This document shows, one piece after another, positions 1-11,982 of a stretch of DNA of 64,000 bases. Made by a program: the position numbers and the translations under genes. The notes below the pieces were generated by a model. It was not told the DNA's origin. It worked only from the letters and a program-made list of their open reading frames with translations, and searched no databases. The first letter of the stretch is position 1; each line of letters opens with the position of its first letter. The DNA is taken from NCBI GenBank assembly GCA_016169945.1, contig JADLSH010000395.1, positions 320,501 to 384,500 of the forward strand, in the 5' to 3' direction. The DNA comes from Trachythela sp. YZ-2020. Its lineage: Eukaryota > Cnidaria > Anthozoa > Malacalcyonacea > Clavulariidae.

Positions 1-708
1 TGGAAATCAATCTAAGTGAAGGAATTTCGATGAAATTTTATAGAAAGAACCTTTTGCTTTGTAGTACAATTGCATATTACTTATCAACGAGAGGGCGGCA
101 CTTTCGTTGGAATGCGGTTTTCGTAATGCATTATGATTCAGAACTATTTGTGTAAATAGTGTAACCTTTAATATATACTAACCTTTTAAATGTTTTCATC
201 GGGCGCCATTTTGAATGTTGAAAGCGGTATATGTTATTAGCTTATCGCAGGCGCGATAATTTATGTTCATATTTGACACTAATTTATGTTACCCGATGAT
301 ACTCCGAAGGGCGACCGAGAAAGATCCGAAATTTAAACTACGGCGGGAGGGGAAAAGAGAAAATATAAAAAATAAAGAGGGGAGTGAAACAGCCGTAATA
401 TTATCCACTGATGCTGGTTGACTGTTGCTAGGAACTTTTGATGTTGCTAGGAACAAACCGGAAACAAAATGAGTTCCACCAAAGAAATGTGAGTTGACCT
501 ATAATTAGTTAAAGCGAGTCACAATAGAAGATATTATTAAAATTGTTGACAATGGCGAGAGTTTGTATATCAGATAAAGATCGGCTGCTCATGTTTTAAC
601 GTGCTTAAAAGACGCCTCATCATATGAGTTCATTGGCGAAGTAATTTTAAAAATAAACATTGTCTAAGCAGAGAAAATCAAAGTTGAAGTTTATGTAAAT
701 GAGGACAA
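1..708. other. Flank upstream of P-type transposase, no gene seen
   Basis: No convincing coding exon is visible on either strand. A 12-bp direct repeat (GTTGCTAGGAAC) occurs at 424-435 and 443-454. If the P-type transposon had terminal structures they should lie here, but I could not match an inverted repeat to the far side. Confidence 0.4.
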
Positions 709-957
709 TTGACAAATCTTTTATCCGATTTACAAACATTGATTAAACATTCATTTCTTTTGAATTTTCTTCATGAATTATTAATACTGTATTTTGTGTC
801 CAGCATTCGCAAATGTTTTTGTTTCTCTGCTGTCGAAAATTCACTGCTGGCGAGCAACGAAGTGTATGACATCTATAAAAATATATGCGAGGTAAACGAA
901 GTGTCAGCGATTTCGCATTCAGTGTTTGGTCGAGAGTTACAAAGTTTAGATATATAA
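709..957 (+). pseudogene. Candidate winged-helix exon upstream of the transposase
   Basis: The last 40 or so residues (about 829-957) read as a small helical domain with the pattern NEVYDIYKNIC followed by SHSVFGREL. This resembles winged-helix DNA-binding domains of the RFX type or the C-terminal domain of viral and phage primases, in which a helix with a conserved Tyr is followed by an F-G-R/K helix. It lies directly upstream of the P-type transposase exons on the same strand, so it could be that protein's DNA-binding exon in place of a THAP domain. The first half of the ORF is probably intron. No clear splice donor follows it, and the assignment rests on a short motif only. Confidence 0.33.
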
Positions 958-2336
958 TTATTTAAAATTTTATCAGTTTTTATCCTTAAAAATGTTTAAT
1001 ATATTACTACAAACATTTGTCACTAAAGGTTCCAGATAATGTTGAACAGTCGAAGGAAAACTATCCCCAAAATAGTTTAGAATTATCTCTGTTGGAATTA
1101 TGTGATCAAATGGAGTATTATCTGCATGCCAGACAGTTGTCATCCAAATATGACATTGTGGGATGGAATGTACTGATTAAAAACAATGAATGTTTGGAAA
1201 CTGGTAAACTTACAACTGTAAACAAAGGATGTGGGATGTGGTTAAGGATCAATATCTGTAAAGATATGAACTGGAAATTGTTTTATGGGTATAACATGTT
1301 GGACACTTCTTCTTTGCAAGATGGAATTCCAGACAAAATAACCTGTCTTAATGACCTTATTCATATTCTGTCATTTACCGAAAACCTTCGTATATGTCAT
1401 GGTATTAAATATATGGATTACGATGTGCTTCCTCCAGTTACTAAAAATATCAGCGGGAGTGTTGTTGGGCAGTATGACCCATTAACAGGATGTAGAAGAT
1501 CTGTATCTTGTCCTGGTTTGATTACTCATGGTATTTATGCAAAGTCTTGTAGTCATTGCAGCAATCTGCGTAAACATCTAAGTGCACCGCTTTCCAGATT
1601 AAACAAAAGTGAAAAACAAACTGACTTTACCAACTCTGGGAGAAAGGTAAATAAGAGGTTCCTTACAATTGATCAGATAATTGAACGTGAACAAGATCAA
1701 AAAAGAAGAAGAGTAAATGCTGAGCAAAGAGGAAAATATTGGCAATTGAAAGCTTTGGAGGAAAAGAATATGAGAAGATTGGCTGAACAAGAGAACCAGG
1801 ACTTACTAGTGATGTTTGAAACCATTAATAAAGAACAGCCTTTTGTAGACAACCCTGAAATGGCTATGTTTTGGAAACTTCAGAAAGATGTAATAAGTAA
1901 ATCAACAAACAGGAGACAAATCAGATGGCATCCTATGTAAGTGTAATAATTATTTGTACTCCTAACATTCGCCTGTGTTTCAATATCTACTGTATACATC
2001 ACATCAAATTACATTATATATACTAGATGCCATTTATTAAGGAGATCAAGCAGTTCATCAAAGCACTTAATTATTGATTATATAATATTATAGTAAATCT
2101 ACTACTAAAAAATTGTAGAGTATTGTACAGTATATATAATTTGGCTGATGATTATTTTTATCTATTTAGTAGGGTCATTAAAACATGCCTTGCTGTATGG
2201 CATCGATCCAAGAATGCTTATCAGACTCTTGCAGAATGTGGGTTTATTGAATTACCTTCTAAACGTTTGCTGCAGTACTACAAAGCAAAAGTAAAACAGG
2301 TATAGAATTTGCACTGGTGCATAAGTATAACCAATA

Positions 2337-2645
2337 GACAACTTGCATGTTAGACTAATTTTTGTAAAATACGGAAAATATAGCCTTGCGAAGTTTGCAT
2401 ATTTTCAGTATGTTTGTATTTACGTGCAGAAATTGTTATCATTTTTTAACTGAAAATGGTAACAATTTCCGCACGTAATACAAATTGGAAACTTTGCAAT
2501 TATAAGGCTATATTTTCCAAGCTTTACAACATTTCGCAACAAAATTTTGCAATTTTACTAATTTCATTATGTTCCTTTTTTAACTGTGGTGTTTGATTCC
2601 CTTCTCTTTACTTAGATTAAAATTTAATCTAACATGCAAGTTGTC
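2337..2645. mobile_element. Foldback MITE in a transposase intron
   Basis: The arms are imperfect inverted repeats along most of their length: GACAACTTGCATGTTAGA at the left end matches TCTAACATGCAAGTTGTC at the right end. Inside them, the segment around 2373-2450 (ATATAGCC, GTTTGCA, TTTACGTGCAGAAATTGTTA) is mirrored at 2458-2520. It has no coding capacity. It sits between exons 2 and 3 of the P-type transposase. A target duplication is not obvious. Confidence 0.7.
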
Positions 2646-3198
2646 CATTAAGAGACAATTAGCTATATTACTAATAGTACTTCATATATATGTATGCCAT
2701 AAAATTATATCATTCAGCTATTGCTGAATCATACTTAATCATCAAATATTTTAGAGACCTGGTACAAATAAAGAAATGTTGGTTTTAATGAAAAAAAATG
2801 GCCGATGAAGCTAAGTTATCTCCAGTTGGATATTGTGGCTGCATCCTTTTTGATGAAATGTCTATTCAGGTATGTTAGAATTTTCCAAAGATTGAACAAG
2901 GATGTTACACACACTTATAAATACTGAGTTTAGTTATTGTTTATGTTAATTAGGATGATGTTCAGTTCAGGAGGACAGGTGACTCATTTGAAATTGTTGG
3001 TTTAGTAAATCTTGGGGAAGTATCAACAATATTCAAGTGCTCCAAACAGGTAAATACTGGTATATTGTACAGTTATAATTTTTATTTGTCTGTTTTTCTA
3101 GATCTGTTTGTCCATCTCTCTCTTCAATTTGTATATGTTTTATTGATTTAATTTTTGTTATATAGACAAAGACGCAGCGAAGCATCTGAAGTTGGGGT

Positions 3199-3223
3199 TA
3201 GGGGGTGGGGGGGGGGGGGGGAG
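3199..3223 (+). repeat. Long G homopolymer tract
   Basis: An almost pure run of G (GGTGGGGG... then GGAGG) lies in a transposase intron. A second G10 run lies at about 3549-3559. Such tracts are prone to length error and to quadruplex formation. Confidence 0.8.
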
Positions 3224-3618
3224 GTGTCGGAGGATTTTAACTGAAATTCGAAATTCAATGTCATAAATTTACCAGAAGTGTACTAATTATAATAAAGCTT
3301 TTTGTGATTGATTTGCTCTGTCATACTAAATTTCGGGGGAAAAGGGGGGTATGTGGGTTCTCCCCCATAAAATGTTTACATTTTTGAAGCTCTATGATTG
3401 CATTTCTGGCGTTTTCTAAAGAAAATTCGCAACGAATTGGATGTAAATGACTGTATTTTACAAAAATGATTACTTTATTCGCAGATTTTACCTGAAACTG
3501 TCAAAATGTTTACTTGAAATTTACCTCATTTTTGCCTGAATTTCACAGTGGGGGGGGGGTTACACCTCCCATACAACCCATTGACGACATCCCTGTATAT
3601 AGATAAAGTATATTAAGT

Positions 3619-3721
3619 ACTATTTAAAACACAAGTATAAGTGTTTTACCAGATATAAAACACGAGGCGCAGCCGAGCATTTTATGTGTGATAAAACACG
3701 ACAACGAGTGTTTTAAATAGT
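3619..3721. repeat. Short foldback element
   Basis: ACTATTTAAAACAC at 3619-3632 is the exact reverse complement of GTGTTTTAAATAGT at 3708-3721. Between them are further copies of ATAAAACAC/GTGTTTTA. It is a 103-bp palindromic, non-coding repeat of MITE type. Confidence 0.6.
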
Positions 3722-3996
3722 TTAAAATACGACAACAAAAGAATTCTAATGGGGATAAACAGTTATATAAGAATACTAATTAGGATGAACGATTATATAA
3801 TGCAACATGCATGCATGTGTTTTATTTTGTTGTCTGACGGCCCGCTCGACTCGCAAATATCGAATATTTTGTCATTGTTATTCATTTTTTTCCTGGACTG
3901 CATCCATGCTATTTCAATAACTATTGATAACAGTATTTTGTATGGTAAACGTTATTTTGCTCTTTTATGTAGGCTGTACGTCGTCATATATTACTA

Positions 3997-4256
3997 CTAG
4001 AGATAATAAAGGAATTTAAGAAACGTTGTGTTTTTAATTGTAAGCGGAACATCAAGCTTTCTTTGGTGCCGCAAGTTATAATCAATGTAATCAATAGTGT
4101 CAGGAATTAAATAATTGAGCCTACAGGTGGGATTGCATAAAATTTTCTTGAACAAACGTTCAGTAAGCTCTTCTTGATGTTCGTCAACTGACTTAATTTT
4201 GGCCCGAGATAAGGCATCATGATACGGGATGCGTGGAAAAATACAACCCATGTACT
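3997..4256 (-). pseudogene. LINE reverse transcriptase C-terminal fragment
   Basis: The minus-strand frame reads IFPRIPYHDALSRAK, then about 60 residues with LRHQRKLDVPL, and ends in a stop. This is the conserved tail of non-LTR (CR1/L2/Jockey-like) ORF2 proteins, downstream of the reverse transcriptase, where I-x-P-x-x-x-Y-x-x-AL and LR-x-x-x-x-x-x-P motifs are usual. It is a 5'-truncated copy inserted antisense in the P-type transposase. It shares its overall pattern with the LINE tail that ends at 9967. Confidence 0.55.
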
Positions 4257-4846
4257 ATACTCCTCACTCCTCACTAGTTGCACAATGTACAAATACAAAT
4301 ACAGACGATCCAGGCAGTGCCAGTGGGTCAGCTTAGTATATAAAATGCAATACGTGCAACACTGAACAAAGTGTCCACAAATACATATAGAATTTTCAAC
4401 ACATGAACATTTATATTGACCACAAGACCAGTTGATCACACGCAGCCTTTGAGATTTCTGCACAAATAAATCCATTAAACGGACTCAAAGAGCCTTGTTA
4501 TACATCGATACACAAACACTAAACACATCCATAATGATGAGTCTCTGTATCAATAGCGTCCATTTTTGCAGAATTTGCTATGGCCAGAGATGTTGACTTC
4601 ACGGCAGTCAACGCATAAATGAGGCCGCACGTGGAAACATACGCTCATTACCCATGACGCTTTGCGGCCTGCTGTCCAACCTCCTCTGTGGTGGAGCCGA
4701 AGCCAATCGTTCTTTTATAAAGTACCATTTTGACAACTTGGACATCTTAAAGGAAAACTTCACTACCACAAATTTGTATACTGGAACACCAATGATTTTC
4801 ATGGTTGATCCATCAGTAAGTTACGCCCACATTGAGTATTTATTGA

Positions 4847-5055
4847 TAGGGCTGTCCAGATGGGGGGCAAAGGGGATAATTTCCCCCCAGGCCCAGAGTT
4901 GGACGAGGACCCAAATAAAGAAAAAATGAAATTTGAATTGGAATAGTCTCTCAGAATGCAGGATTTTGCCATTCCTGAGACGTAATAATTCAAAACTTTG
5001 TTGACCCCAAAAATATTGTTTGCTCCGGGCTCCTGTTCGACTCTAGACGGCCCTA
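4847..5055. mobile_element. Candidate MITE, imperfect terminal repeats
   Basis: TAGGGCTGTCCAGA at the left is mirrored, with two mismatches, by TCTAGACGGCCCTA at the right. TTATTGA occurs just outside both ends (4840-4846 and 5060-5066), but the right copy is displaced by a few bases, so the duplication is doubtful. It lies between two transposase exons. Confidence 0.4.
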
Positions 5056-5649
5056 GCTGTTTATTGATGAAGTATTCATTATTTTAATCATTCCTTTACC
5101 TGACAGAACTAATACGCATGCAACCTATGCTAATTTCGTATGCATCAATCATATTTAATATAACATCAGATCAGGGTCATTCATGCCCAAGTTTTCATAC
5201 AAAATAAATAAGATCAACAAAAGTATGCGACAAACGACAAGAACGATAAAAAATGTACAAGATTAATAATGTTCTTTATAAAATTATTTACCACAACTTC
5301 AAGAAGCTAAAAAACAACGTACTTAAAAGTACTACTGGCAAATCTCCACGACTTTTTGAGTTTTGTGGTTATCAGATTCTGTGGTCTCATTTGAAAGAAG
5401 CATTTATTTAAGATGTGGATACAAACCCAATTGCAACTTTCAAGTTTCTCACCCCAGAACATTTCGATCCAAGCAGTGCCGGAAAGATGAGAAATTACTT
5501 AGCAGATGATGTTTTGGGTAAAGTATGTTGGAAGTTCTTAAGGTAATAATTTGACCTATTATTTTATTTGACCTATATACATTTTGACTTATTAATGAAG
5601 TTATAGGTATTTCCATTGTAAGCGTTCACTGTTGTACATGATGCTATCG

Positions 5650-5693
5650 AGTGTGTGCGTGCGTTGTGTTTGTTGTGTGTATGTGTGCGTGGC
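5650..5693 (+). repeat. GT-rich simple sequence
   Basis: Degenerate GT/GTGC repeats. They give an open frame of low complexity that I do not regard as a gene. Confidence 0.6.
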
Positions 5694-6478
5694 GTTAGCC
5701 AATGAACAACAAGTTTGTATTCTATGTTTTGTACCTAACCAGAGACGACGTACGTCAATCGGCATTGCAACAAATGACGTAATGTTCTCTGTCGTGTGCG
5801 TCGATAAGACTGTATAACAATATATATAAATATGTTCAAGTATCAGAGTGCATCATTCCTCGATAAGACCATCGAATTTATTGAAACAACAAGCACATTG
5901 CTTAAAAACTTTAAGGCAAAATCACCCTACAGGTACAGTAGGTAATACTTTTAAGCAATAAAGTGCTTGTACATTTTAAGTGCAACTGTTCAAGCTTCTG
6001 TGTTTTGCATATGTTCGCTGTAAAACTTGTACGACTGGGAAGTAAATATAATTATATAATAAACATTAATTAATAATTTTACTTGCAATAGGTCACTTGA
6101 TGATCCGCGCCTTTTTGAAAACGACAATTGTATGTTTTCTCAATGATTATTGGCTTCAAGTCTTTTTGTCAAACTTTACTAAGTAAATTCCCAGGGTGTC
6201 AAGTTACCGTGTCTCTTTTAAATCAAGATGCCCTTGAAAATTTATTTGGTGAACAACGCGCTCAGAATGGTCAAGCGGATAATCAGACAGTATTTCAGAC
6301 AGGTAGAACATTACAATTGCTGTAACAACTTTCACAAGTCACTTATGACAAGTGCGAACGTGAAATCCGACTCGTGCGAAGCAGCGAAGGATTGCACAAC
6401 TGGGATATACCGCTTTGTATGTTCACGCTTGTCATAATAACTATGACTGTCGCCGATGGTAAAATATTACGATTAATC

Positions 6479-6508
6479 GGATTCACTACTACTCAGTAGT
6501 GTGAATCA
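6479..6508. repeat. Small hairpin
   Basis: GGATTCACTACTACTCAGTAG is followed by its reverse complement TAGTGTGAATC. It is a short stem-loop of unknown role just beyond the transposase remnant. Confidence 0.45.
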
Positions 6509-6892
6509 TGCAATTAGCCTTTATGAATTTCTCCTACCAGACGGACTTTGGCTGTCGGTATAAAAACGTCGCCGACTCTTACGACCAGTGTGAACCAGGC
6601 TTTATTTTACGTCCGTTGTTAAAATGTACCAAAACAGGAGGAAAGGAATGTTATCAAATAGCTATTTATTGTTTGGTTTCACTGATGAATTTCGATGTTT
6701 TAGTTTGTAGACTATATTAGCTTAATCATTAGGTTACTTTTATCACTATAATTTTCAGTTTAATACTTTAATTTATTGCTTCTTTATTTTTTATAGAACA
6801 CTCAACTCCAGCAATAGTACAGATGAAAAATATAAAAGAACACAAGGGTAACTGTATGTTACCAAGTGTTATCAGGTGCTGAACGCGTCTAA

Positions 6893-7085
6893 AGCCTGGC
6901 GCACACGATACGCTTTTAGTCGGTCGATTTTAATCGGTGTATAACAATCGGACAATATATCAAACCATTTTGATATTGCCCAATTTTAATTGGCCGATTT
7001 TAATCGGTCGCTTAATAATATATACCGCACACGTTAATCGACCGTTAAAATCGCCCGATAAAAATCGCATCGTGTGCGTCCGGCT
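6893..7085. mobile_element. PIF/Harbinger-type MITE, 193 bp, TAA target duplication
   Basis: The terminal inverted repeats are AGCCTGGCGCACACGATACG at the left and, read from the right end inward, AGCCGGACGCACACGATGCG. TAA flanks both ends (6890-6892 and 7086-7088), the usual 3-bp TWA-type target of PIF/Harbinger elements. The interior holds several copies of a small palindromic motif around CGATTTTAATCGG. It does not code for protein. It separates the P-type transposase remnant from the helicase region. Confidence 0.78.
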
Positions 7086-7519
7086 TAATAAAACATTAAA
7101 GCCAATAAAGGCCGAGTCACAGTATATCGAGGCACATTATACCAATTGCTACGAGCTGAAACGCCGACGGAAAACGAATCATGAATGTTTCTTATTCATT
7201 CGTTTACATCGATAGATGGCATTAAGCGATTGAGAGCATTTCCTTTGCTTGTGTATCTTTAACATATTGGGGACATGTCAACTTATCTTTGTATTTTTCC
7301 GATGACCTTCTTGACCGCAATATCCACACTTTCTTTTCTTCTTTTGCTGTTGCGGTGCTGAAAGATATACAAGAAATATTACTGTCCGCACAAAAGATGC
7401 AACATTTTAATGTAAATTAATTTTTAATATGTGCTTATATACATAAATGTTTATAAATTTATATGCACGTTGCATGATTTTCATTATTCAAGCAATACCA
7501 TTTGTAAAAAAGAAAAATG

Positions 7520-9260
7520 CTAACTGTTTTTGTCTGGTGTTATCGTATGTTGCTCTTCGACTTCGGTCGTTGTTACTGTATGATCACTTTGCTGGTGTAA
7601 TTCATTCGGTTCATTATTTTGTTCTTGTGAAGCATTTTTTGCTATGCTGTCAAACATTTCTTGGGATAGTTTTGCTGGATATGGCATTGCGTCACCATTT
7701 TTTTTCAAAATATCAGTTAGAACAATACAATTTTGTTCCTTTTTATTCTTTGGATAAGGAACAGCGTATACCTGGAAAATGAATTGTAACTCTTTATGCA
7801 TAAAGTGTTTAAATACTTCATGGCCCATATATGCATGTGCCTTCATAGAATGGTGAGTGAAGCTGTTAGGAAGAGGATCGTTTATGATTTCAGTGACTGT
7901 TGGTAAGGCTTTGGATGTCGATGATTTAGTTCTTGTGTTGCCACTTTTAGTATAACCAGTAACACCAGGTCGTAGCGCTACTGATTTTTCAATTTTCTCA
8001 TCTTTCTCATCAAGTTTCCGTACATAGTCAGCGCTATACATGTTCATATACCTGTGCAGAATACGGTAATGTAAGATTTTGCCAAAGCCATTCCAGAAAT
8101 CCGTATTATTTTCCACATTGCCATTGCTATTATGTTCTTCATCTACAAACACACAGGAAACATGAACTTGTGATGAACTTAAGTAATATAAAAGTTATAA
8201 AACTGTTTTTACAGATTCTAGAGATAGAGTTTTAATGTACAAATCACTTAATCATTTAGGCACAATCATGCAACTGTTTCCTCTTGACAAAGTCAAATTA
8301 TTTGTTCAGCATCAGGTGAACAAGCGTACATTGTACCATGATGGTTAATATGCATGACCAATAATACAAGCTATTTTTATTATTTTACAATGGGATATAC
8401 CAGATATTTGTACAGTAATTGTCAAGGGGATATTCTGGTGAATAAATTAGTATTAACATGACTTACCAATAACACTTTCATTTTCATTCATTTCTCCCAA
8501 TATTTCATCATCATTCAGACTGTCACCATTCAGTAGATTATATTCATCTTCATTGTTTACCAATTCAATAACTGGTCTGTCACCAGGTGTGTGTAAAGTT
8601 GCACTGATGACTTCTATTGATAGAATCGTAATAAACACACTGTGAGTCATAGTAGGAAATTTATCATACATTGACATATAGCACTATCACCTTTATGAGT
8701 ATCCTTTGTCATTTCATGTTGACCAACATTTGTCATCCAGTACTCATCATCATATGGTCCTGTATGGCTCATGGATGAATCAACATGCACAGCTGGGATA
8801 TCATCATATCGAAGGGTATGAGAAGTTCCATTTAAAGAGCTTTCAATTATGAAGATGGAATCCAAAAATTAAAGTCTACCTTTCGCCATTGTTTTATGTT
8901 GACTTCTAATGTATTATATATATTTAACTAATTTAAGTGACTTATACTAGTGTATAATATACACAAAAAATGACCTTCAACACTATCAAGTGATATAGAC
9001 TCTTCTGATTGATGAACGTTGTCGTTGCCATCCTCCACATAGGTCTTGCTTGAAACATTGTTAATCATTTTTTCAAATTTTCTTTTTAAATCCTCATTAG
9101 AAAGCAATGATTTCCAAGCAAGTTTTATAGAATCTTCTTTCAATTTAGTCAATGTCTTGTCTGATAATAACAATACCGTATGGGAACCCACAGCTACCAT
9201 GTATTCATAGAACTCATGAGATACAAATGCTTTATCACCCCTGTCATATGTCTCTGGATG
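7520..9260 (-). CDS. Exons of an unrecognised protein, perhaps 3' part of the helicase gene
   Basis: Four minus-strand exon-like frames lie in order. The first runs from about 9260 to 8960, the second from 8865 to about 8692, the third starts after an acceptor near 8620 and ends at a clear donor (GTAAGTC) near 8467, and the fourth starts after a pyrimidine-rich acceptor at about 8150 and ends at a stop at 7520. The sequence is acidic in the middle (NEDEYNLLNGDSLNDDE) with a basic, Ser/Thr-rich final exon. No family was recognised. The first exon begins where a LINE has been inserted; on the other side of that LINE the helicase frame stops just as abruptly, so the two halves may once have been one gene. 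Confidence 0.42.
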
Positions 9261-10100
9261 CGCAAAACAACCTATTGGTTAAATTTGCTGATGATATAAC
9301 GACAAGTGCTCCAGTAAAATCAGGATCGGATTCTGCTGAGGCTGAGGTGGAAAGCATTCAGAATTGGTCGGAAGCAAATCAAATGACATTAAATCTTTCT
9401 AAAACGTGGGAAATGGTTGTGCACGGTGGGTCTATGAAACCGTTACCGGCACCGATTGTAGGCATTGAACGAAAGAGCTGGTTGAAATTATTAGGTGTCA
9501 CATTTCAAGAAAATCCATGTTGCTGGGATCTTCATATCGATGATCTTCTGTCGAAGGCTAGTGGGCGTATGTACATATTGAGAGTGTGCAGATGCTATGG
9601 TTACTCTGCAGATCAGCTAAGGAAATTATTCGACTCGCTAATCATGTCACTCTTTTACTATTGCATTGAAGTGTGGGGCTCTGCACTCCAAAATAAATAT
9701 TTGGATCGTATAGACAAGTTTTTCCGGCGGGCTTATCGTTATGGATATACGACAAAGAGTATTAAGATATCTGAAGTGATCGAGGAGAGAGACAGAAAAT
9801 TATTTAGCAATATCGTATCAAATCCAGAACATCCCCTACATGAATTGCTTCCTGTGTGTAAACAAAGGATTTTAAGACAAAGGGAACATAACTTTATTTT
9901 ACCTCAAATTAAAACGGAACGATTCAAACGATCCTTTATAAATAGATGTCTTTTTAACTATTTTTAACTTTTATATAATTAATTAGGATAGATCAATTTT
10001 TTAACTATAATAAATAGGAATTTGACAGTTGTAAAGTTACACGTCTGTTGTGACTCTAGATAATAAAGACTTTAATAATAATAATAATAATAATAATAAA
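9261..10100 (+). mobile_element. 5'-truncated LINE (non-LTR retrotransposon) insertion
   Basis: The open frame to 9967 starts inside the reverse transcriptase just before the FADD catalytic box (NNLLVKFADDITT) and runs through the thumb and the conserved C-terminal tail. After the stop come an AT-rich 3' UTR and a (TAA)n tail at about 10072-10099. The microsatellite tail and protein pattern fit CR1/L2/Jockey-like LINEs. The frame is intact over about 235 residues, so this copy is fairly young. Minus-strand coding sequence of the interrupted gene runs up to both edges. I saw no clean target-site duplication, only a loosely matching TCTGGAT on both sides. Confidence 0.7.
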
Positions 10101-10103
10101 TGT

Positions 10104-11982
10104 TCCAGTGATTCTGGATATCTGGTTGTTTCCAGCAATATTTCTTTACTTGCTTTCAGACTATCTAAAACAGACTTGATTTTTCTTTCAGTCTTTATTC
10201 TTTCTTGCACTTTATCACATCTAGATCCTTTAAAACTTTTGATGTAATTTAAACAGGCATTGCTTCTTTCACTATTACCCACCCAGCAATGTCCCTTATT
10301 TTGCCCATTGATTCTGGGGATGAGAGATTAAGAGGATCTTGATTGAAATTTGACTGATCACCTGCAAATGTGTCTTTTGTCATTTTTGCACGAATATTCA
10401 AATATGTCTCATACATTGCCCGAGTAAATGCTATGCAAGCCTTTCTGTGTAAGCCACACAAATCAACGTCAATGTCTGACATTCCAATAAACTGTAAACA
10501 CTGTTTCCACCTATCTAATAGTAGGTTGGATCGTAATAAGGAATGAAGTTGAGCTGTTATTTTACCCCATTGTTTTTGTTCCAAAATAGTGATACCAATT
10601 TCATTAGTTTTCTCTGCAGAAGCAGTTTGCTGAGTAAAATACTGAATTAACCATACCATAAAGTTAATAAGGTGAGGATCACGGTCTTCCACATTATCAC
10701 AGGGTATAAGTCTTAATACTTCAAATAGTAGTCTCTCTGACATTTGGTGGTAACACTTCAAAACATTGCTCAATTTCCTCCTGAGGGTTGTCTTATAAAA
10801 CTGTTTAACACATTCGTTAGGTTTAATCATCTTCTCATTGAAATTTAATACACGTAAACCAGACAATGTATCAGACCGTGATAATGCAACATATGCTTGC
10901 CCTTCTTCGAAAACTTTGTTTAAGTCGACTTCAACATAACTATAACTTGATGCTTGGCTTTTGTGGATTGTCATACCATAACATAAATCAAGTTGCACTT
11001 GGGTGCGCGTTCCTAACACCCTATTACCATTCTCAACAATAAATTGGGTTGGTTGTATAATATGCACTCGACTATTGTCAAAACGAATGACATTAAACCT
11101 GACGACTGTTCCTCTCATACCATTAACTAGTGTTTTGTCTAAATATTTTAGCAAAACTACTCTTGCATTCACTTTCAAAGATAAATTGGAAGAAGCTGAA
11201 CATATTTTATCAAGTTCTGACTTCTCACCTGCATCTCGAGATTGGAAGTGGAATGTCTCTCCGGGTAGAAGATCCAAGCATTTATCATTTGCTTTTGCAG
11301 CATCTTCTTTGTGAGGGAATAATCTGACTTTATCTAAAGGACGGCATGGTAGCTCACGGGTTAACTGGTTTAATAGATTACGTGAGGTTATAGAAATCTG
11401 CCCATTCCTCACGTCTTCAATAAGAGTTAAGAGAGCATGTTCATTCTGTCTATACACACTGGTCAGTCCCACACTAAAGTCCGGGCATTTTTTCCACAGA
11501 GGAGAATAAAAACAATATTTCTGCTTTACGCCACTCTCTTTGCATACAGGCGGGAGTTGGGAAAAATCCCCAGCCAACAACAATTGGATTCCACCAAATG
11601 GCTGTGAACTCTGCCTTGTCCCTCGTGCGACAAAGTCTAACTTCTCAAATAAGGCCGATCCTATCATGGAGATTTCGTCTACGATTAAAAGTCTACATTC
11701 CTTCCAACGCTGGACAGCTTGTTCATTTGATAGGACAATCCCCAGTAGCTCGTGTGCTGACTTTGTCCCTGTGCCAATTCCAGCAAAAGAATGAAGTGTT
11801 ATTCCCTAAATATTGGCTGCTGCAATACCGGTAGAACCAGTGACAACACAAACACCACGATCAGATTCTTTATTTACAATTTTTTTTAACAAAAACGATT
11901 TACCACTTCCGCCCCTTCCAGTTAGAAATACACTATACTTTATGTCAATCAATTTTAAGACATTTTCTTGTTCGCGGCTCAT
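10104..11982 (-). pseudogene. PIF1-family DNA helicase, broken
   Basis: Superfamily 1 5'-3' helicase of the PIF1 type, which unwinds DNA with ATP. From the likely ATG at 11982 the frame shows Walker A (GRGGSGKS), TGIAAANI, LHSFAGIGTG, Walker B (LLIVDEISMIG), GDFSQLPPV (motif III), SVYRQ, TIHKSQ (motif V) and YVALSR (motif VI). A TAG at 11806-11808 interrupts the frame between motifs Ia and II. Near 10281 the frame shifts again and continues in another frame to the LINE edge at about 10104. Codon continuity on both sides of the TAG argues against an intron there. Such helicases also occur in transposons, so whether this was a host gene is open. The fragment is too damaged to work. Confidence 0.75.

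Larger units (their letters stand above)
1029..6324 (+). pseudogene. P-element/THAP9-type transposase, multi-exon and decayed
   Basis: Exons recognised by family pattern and GT-AG sites: about 1029-1936 (basic coiled segment at its end), 2173-2299, 2755-2869 (the ILFDEMSI motif with the first catalytic Asp), 2954-3049, a piece ending at 4815 (NRSFIKYHF ... FMVDPS), about 5286-5540 (LTPEHF..SSAGKMRN), about 5830-5935, 6093 onward (SLDDPRLFEN) and about 6215-6324 (DALENLFGEQR, the family's D-x-LE-x-x-FG signature). The order matches THAP9/P transposases, RNase H-like fold with GTP-binding insertion. The exon 1/exon 2 junction keeps phase. Damage: a one-base frame change at the A8 run 2791-2798 and an in-frame TAA at 5409-5411. 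The exon expected between 3049 and 4640 was not found; that interval holds a foldback and a LINE fragment. The open frame from 1017 begins with TTG, not ATG, so it is an exon and not a complete gene. Confidence 0.72.

Noticed and set aside
1017..1940. A complete 307-residue gene
   Set aside because: The first codon is TTG after an intron-like acceptor, and a GTAAGT donor lies at the end with a phase-matched next exon. It is one exon.
5632..5817. A small Cys/Val-rich secreted protein
   Set aside because: Its start is a GT microsatellite translated as VCV and it has no splice or promoter support.
709..11982. One large composite transposon containing both the P-type transposase and the PIF1 helicase
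   Set aside because: I found no matching inverted repeats outside both genes. The weak similarity of CCGTAATATTAT near 393 and CCGTAATATAAT (minus strand) near 12216 is too short.
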